Positions 20,590 through 23,547 of a stretch of 23,547 nucleotides of DNA are shown here, in pieces. The notes beneath the pieces were generated by a model. The model made no database searches. It was not told the DNA's origin and worked only from the letters and a program-made list of their open reading frames with translations. How positions within the stretch are numbered: the first letter of the stretch is position 1; every line of letters begins with the position of its first letter. Source of the DNA: CAIPSZ01 sp038065015 (GTDB lineage Bacteria > Patescibacteriota > Patescibacteriia > PEXW01); NCBI GenBank assembly GCA_038065015.1, contig JBBTRU010000060.1, positions 1-23,547 on the forward strand, given 5' to 3'. A program made the position numbers and the translations under genes.

Positions 20590-21198
20590 ATGGATACCCT
20601 CTTCAATTGGGCATTCAGGCTATTTATTATGGCACTTCTGATGATGTGGTGGTACAGAAGTACCAAGAATGGAAAGAAGACGGGGCCACTCTTCTGCGGC
20701 ACACTGCTTGTGTTCTTCGCTTGGTCAATCGGTGAAGGCTACTATCTCAAAACTGGAAAACTACCTTGGTTGTTCGGTCTTGAAGAAAAGATTGCCGAGC
20801 GTACTGATGCTGGGGCTGCATTTGCCTTCATCGTTGCTGGTATGATTCTGTGGTGGTTGACATACTGGATCTTACCAAAAGTCACCAACTGGTGGAACAA
20901 TTCCAAGCTGGTACCGGGACATGTGAACAATATGACATTTCCTGCACTCGGCCTAACATTGCTCCTAACTATTAGCCCTATGACTTCAGCGATTCTTTGC
21001 CACGGCTACGGCATCACTTGGGGCATGCACGTTGTTTCATTAGGTGGAAACATCTGTGCCGAAGCGTCCGAGCTCGGTCTCAGTGAAAATGACCGTATGC
21101 AGGACGAGATCGACGAGGCGACGGAAAAAGCGCAGCGCCGCGCTCCAGTACGCGAACATCGCAACACCACCAATGGCAAAAATGCTCGCGGTCACTAA
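20590..21198 (+). CDS. Hypothetical four-helix membrane protein, 202 aa
   Basis: I do not recognise this family. Four hydrophobic helices (about residues 4-22, 32-54, 74-97, 115-140) are Trp-rich (MMWWYR, MILWWLTYWILP, NWWNN). A charged C-terminal tail of about 50 residues follows (ENDRMQDEIDEATEKAQRRAPVREHRN), probably cytoplasmic by the positive-inside rule. The ATG at 20590 has a good Shine-Dalgarno sequence, AAGGAGG (20577-20583), 6 nt upstream. Base composition and codon choice are less GC-biased than in pepA or vanW. The structured region 20319-20510 may be its leader. A terminator follows at 21221-21254. Confidence 0.75.
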   Translation: MDTLFNWAFRLFIMALLMMWWYRSTKNGKKTGPLFCGTLLVFFAWSIGEGYYLKTGKLPWLFGLEEKIAERTDAGAAFAFIVAGMILWWLTYWILPKVTNWWNNSKLVPGHVNNMTFPALGLTLLLTISPMTSAILCHGYGITWGMHVVSLGGNICAEASELGLSENDRMQDEIDEATEKAQRRAPVREHRNTTNGKNARGH

Positions 21199-21220
21199 CA
21201 TTGTTCCTACCAAAAAACCG

Positions 21221-21254
21221 AAAGCCTTACACATAAACTGTGTGAGGCTTTTTT
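21221..21254 (+). terminator. Bidirectional intrinsic terminator
   Basis: AAAGCCTTACACA (21221-21233) pairs with TGTGTGAGGCTTT (21239-21251) with one wobble pair, then T's. An A-run at 21212-21217 supplies T's on the minus strand for the convergent VanW gene, whose stop is at 21256. Confidence 0.88.
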
Positions 21255-21255
21255 C

Positions 21256-23085
21256 TTATGCCGCGCTTTCGGCGGCAACTTCTTCGGCCGTAGCGCCTAC
21301 CAGCCACACTTCCTGCCAGGCCCGGTACTTGCTATCAAATACTTTATTCGTGGTCTTACCGTCTTTGACCACGGTGTAGGTGAACGTTGCCGAGCCGCCA
21401 TTGTGCGCGCGCTCCAGGCGCTTCTTCACACCCGGCGCCAGGTCGGTGGTTTTTATGTACTTGGCGGGCGGCGGCTTGGTAACGCCGAAGAGCTTGGGCG
21501 TCGTGGTGCTGGCCACCCGGCTATCTTTGGTGCCGTAAAAATCAAAGATGAGATTATCGCCACTCACGCGGGTTTGCAGCAGCAACGCCGAATCGTAGTC
21601 GTTCCGAATGCGGAAGTCGGGCGAGGGGTCGTAAATCGTGGCGTCCATACCCACGGGCGGTTCGTAGTAGCTCACGCGGTAGCTGTGGTTGCGCCGCTCC
21701 AAAATTGGCACGCCCGCATCGAGCGCCAAGCGGAACATAGTGGTGCCAACCTGGCACAAGCCGCCGCCCACTTCGGGCACCGTGCGGTTGCCCTTGATGA
21801 CGAGCTCCGGCAGGTAGCCGTTAGACAACTCAATGGGGGAGAGTGCCTTTACCAAAGAAAATTCTTCGCCAGCTTTAATGAGCAAACCGTTAAGCAGCTT
21901 CACGGCATTGGCAATGTTCTTGCGCCGGTTGGTGGGGCTGCCGGCAAAGTTGGTCTTGCCCGTAGCAACGAGCTCGGTAATGCCCAAACTCTCGGCGCTG
22001 GCGTTGGCAGACTGCGGGTGAATTTCCTTGCTCACCACAGCCACGCTCTTGGCCTTCCCCTCCACGAAGGATGCGGTCATGGCGGCCACCGTCTGGCTCA
22101 CATCCAGCGCGCGCCCTACCTGGCCAGACTGAAACTCGGTTACCCGGCCGGCCGCAATGGTAAACCGCGCGTCTTTAACCTCGATATCAATCTTCTTCTT
22201 CAGGGCGGCAATAAATCCTGCCAAGCGCGACTCGGAAAATACCAGCTGCTTCTTGCTGCCTTTTACCAGCAGCACATCCAGCGCCGCGCCGGCGGCAGCG
22301 GCATCCAGCGTGGCCGTCGTGCCATCGGGCAAGGTTATGGTAAACGGGGCACGGGCAACGACGGCTTGCGCATCGTCAACGTAGGCTTCTACATCGCTGG
22401 CCTTCAGGCGGGGCTTGTCTTCCCCGCGCTGCAGCGTAATTGCCGCGGCTCGAACGTCTTTCCACTGGGCAATAGCCTGGCGGACAGCCGTTTCGTACAC
22501 AAAACCGCGGCCGGCTTTTTCGGGGCTTACGGTAAACGTGCCTTTGGCAAATTGCAGGTGTGCGTTCTCGGGCGGGTCGTCCTTGGCGCCGAAGGTTTGG
22601 CGCATGACGTTTTCGACCACCACCTCATCGGTCTCCACCAGCGCCGCGACATGCTTGCGGAAAAGTGCGGCCCGCCAAAACTGCGCCGCATTCCGCACCA
22701 GGCCAAAGTCGTGGCCATACGCGGCAGCGCCGGCCAAGCTCTGTACCACGTCCACGTCTACCAGGGGCGGGGTTTGGTCACTCGTCGTCAGGGCTTGCTG
22801 GATGGGGACGATGGTCGCTTTGCCATCCACGTCGACTACCAATCCCGCCTGCGCCAGCGCGTCAACGCGTTCTTGTAAGAGTGCGGCTGCCTCGTCCACG
22901 GTCTTGCCCCCAATGGCAACGTCGCCTACCCACACGCCCGGCAGGATAGTCTTGGCGTACGCTCTAGGCACGAGCAGGCCAACCGCGAGCAGGATGCCAA
23001 GACTGCCGACGCCAAACAGTGCGTCAACAATTATTCGGCGCTGTTTCTTGGTCCGTCCCAAAAGGTTGCGCTTGTGCGTGCTCAT
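21256..23085 (-). CDS. VanW-family protein with PG-binding repeats, membrane-anchored
   Basis: A 609-residue envelope protein. A basic N-terminus and one membrane helix (about 18-44) anchor it. Two putative peptidoglycan-binding (PG_binding_4-like) domains follow (about 90-215 and 230-345). The VanW domain (about 373-520) has TNFAGSPTNRRKNIANAVKLLNG, the hallmark PEVGGGLCQVGTTMF (437-451), RRNHSYRVSYYEPPVGMDATIY and FRIRNDY. The tail (about 535-600) resembles a small G5-like beta domain (FTYTVVKDGKTTNKVFDSKY). VanW proteins occur in some vancomycin-resistance clusters but most are general wall-associated proteins of unknown activity; nothing here implies resistance. The ATG overlaps the stop of the upstream 71-residue gene by 4 bp. 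Confidence 0.92.
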   Translation of the reverse strand: MSTHKRNLLGRTKKQRRIIVDALFGVGSLGILLAVGLLVPRAYAKTILPGVWVGDVAIGGKTVDEAAALLQERVDALAQAGLVVDVDGKATIVPIQQALTTSDQTPPLVDVDVVQSLAGAAAYGHDFGLVRNAAQFWRAALFRKHVAALVETDEVVVENVMRQTFGAKDDPPENAHLQFAKGTFTVSPEKAGRGFVYETAVRQAIAQWKDVRAAAITLQRGEDKPRLKASDVEAYVDDAQAVVARAPFTITLPDGTTATLDAAAAGAALDVLLVKGSKKQLVFSESRLAGFIAALKKKIDIEVKDARFTIAAGRVTEFQSGQVGRALDVSQTVAAMTASFVEGKAKSVAVVSKEIHPQSANASAESLGITELVATGKTNFAGSPTNRRKNIANAVKLLNGLLIKAGEEFSLVKALSPIELSNGYLPELVIKGNRTVPEVGGGLCQVGTTMFRLALDAGVPILERRNHSYRVSYYEPPVGMDATIYDPSPDFRIRNDYDSALLLQTRVSGDNLIFDFYGTKDSRVASTTTPKLFGVTKPPPAKYIKTTDLAPGVKKRLERAHNGGSATFTYTVVKDGKTTNKVFDSKYRAWQEVWLVGATAEEVAAESAA

Positions 23086-23297
23086 TCGGGCCGGCTGGAG
23101 AGAATATCGTTGAGCTTCTGGCGAGAATTATCTCCACCGTCGGCGCTGTTTTGCTGGACGTCCTGCACGCGCACGTTCACTACACTCGTCACGCGTACGC
23201 CCGAGTCCAGTTCGCTCACTGGCACGTGCAGCACCTGACCGTCATCGAGCAAGATGTGGGCGTGGCTGGTTTCAATTTTTTGGATTATTCCGCGCAT
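23082..23297 (-). CDS. Small beta-rich protein, 71 aa, coupled to the VanW gene
   Basis: I cannot name the family with confidence. The N-terminal 45 residues read as a small beta-barrel (MRGIIQKIETSHAHILLDDG, QVLHVPVSEL, VTSVVNVRVQDV), similar in style to DUF3006 or S1/KOW-like folds. A polar tail ends S-S-R-P-E. There is no signal peptide. The ATG at 23297 is preceded by TATAAC ending 6 nt upstream, so the mRNA is probably leaderless. The stop overlaps the vanW-family start (ATGA), indicating an operon and perhaps a regulatory link. Confidence 0.75.
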   Translation of the reverse strand: MRGIIQKIETSHAHILLDDGQVLHVPVSELDSGVRVTSVVNVRVQDVQQNSADGGDNSRQKLNDILSSRPE

Positions 23298-23303
23298 ACA
23301 CGG

Positions 23304-23309
23304 GTTATA
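23304..23309 (-). promoter_or_regulatory. -10 element of the 71-aa protein/VanW operon, leaderless type
   Basis: On the minus strand TATAAC (23309-23304), preceded by a T-run, ends exactly 6 nt before the ATG at 23297. No Shine-Dalgarno sequence and no clear -35 are present. Confidence 0.6.
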
Positions 23310-23397
23310 GAAAAAAGCGATGGGCAGGGCCCACCGACAACGATCACCGAGCCATCGGGCCCCACCAACTACAGTGCTGGAGAAAACGAACGCTTGC

Positions 23398-23547
23398 TCA
23401 CTCGTCTTGGTGCTTCACGCGGACCACCTGCGTCTTGGCCGTGCGCACCTTAGGGATAGTAATGGTCAGGATGCCGTTCTTCATGGAGGCGTCGGCTTTT
23501 TCCGAAAGCACGTCTACCGGCAAGACAATGGAGCGGGAAAAACCACC
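23398..23547 (-). CDS. Hsp20/alpha-crystallin small heat shock protein, C-terminal part
   Basis: The last 49 codons of a gene that continues beyond the window. The sequence has the end of the alpha-crystallin domain: FSRSIVLPVDVLSEKADASM, then NGILTITIPK, matching the A-x-x-x-N-G-V-L-x-I-x-x-P-K signature, and a charged tail ending K-H-Q-D-E. Small heat shock proteins are ATP-independent holdases that bind unfolding proteins. The stop TGA is at 23400-23398. The 100-base gap to the next gene holds GC-rich inverted repeats (CGATGG/CCATCG) but no typical T-run terminator. Confidence 0.92.
   Translation of the reverse strand, partial: GGFSRSIVLPVDVLSEKADASMKNGILTITIPKVRTAKTQVVRVKHQDE

Noticed and set aside
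21403..22878. 491-codon open frame on the plus strand
   Set aside because: Antisense to the VanW gene, whose domains are clear; the frame is open because of high GC content.
21256..23085. Vancomycin resistance locus
   Set aside because: Only a VanW-domain protein is present; no VanA/B ligase, VanH, VanX or VanRS genes, and VanW proteins are widespread outside resistance clusters.

Overview
The window is a GC-rich, gene-dense bacterial segment with short intergenic gaps and many 1-17 bp gene overlaps. The gene set, small gene sizes, VanW/3D/SpoIID-type envelope proteins, near absence of Shine-Dalgarno sequences and AT-rich ATTCGTA strings between genes suggest a Patescibacteria (Candidate Phyla Radiation) genome, probably of the Parcubacteria side. 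This assignment is inference; the window has no rRNA or ribosomal protein to anchor it.

Layout. 1-354: an AT-rich reading frame without a normal start codon, then a terminator. 355-3496 (+): tgt (queuine-type tRNA-guanine transglycosylase), a seven-helix ferric-reductase-like membrane protein and pyrD (class 2-like dihydroorotate dehydrogenase with a class 1-like active-site Cys). 3564-4513: tRNA-Cys, tRNA-Gly and tRNA-Leu around a small unknown gene and several palindromic elements. 4574-5617 (-): a 3D-domain wall hydrolase and a four-helix YvlD/phage-holin-like protein. 5891-7705 (+): typA/bipA. 7888-7950 (+): a 20-residue, lysine-dominated peptide gene with a strong promoter, structured leader and full Shine-Dalgarno sequence.

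8019-13162 (-) is a four-gene surface-glycan operon: Wzx-like flippase, GT4 glycosyltransferase and two successive O-antigen-ligase/polymerase (Wzy/WaaL-like) proteins, all overlapping. Divergent from it is a secreted protein with two NBR1-like Ig domains and a SpoIID/LytB domain (13296-15131). 15262-15840 (-) is an unknown secreted protein. 16079-16777 (+) encodes an unrecognised protein made of five 44-residue repeats. 16774-20205 (-) runs pepA (M17 aminopeptidase), ruvB, a small membrane protein and a bacterial PH-domain protein. 20206-20589 holds promoter elements and a candidate structured RNA, followed by an unknown membrane protein (20590-21198). 21256-23297 (-) is a small beta-rich protein coupled to a VanW/PG-binding protein, and the window ends inside an Hsp20 gene.

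Two expression features run through the window. First, seven genes have a -10 hexamer ending 6 (once 7) nt before the start codon, often as extended TGnTAnnnT and without Shine-Dalgarno, which predicts leaderless mRNAs. The genes with good Shine-Dalgarno sequences are the lysine peptide and three unknown, AT-richer genes. Second, four genes have ATTCGTA repeats directly upstream, always reading toward the gene. The strongest leads for new biology are the leaderless promoter grammar, the ATTCGTA arrays, the lysine peptide, the 44-residue repeat protein and the structured RNA at about 20319-20510.
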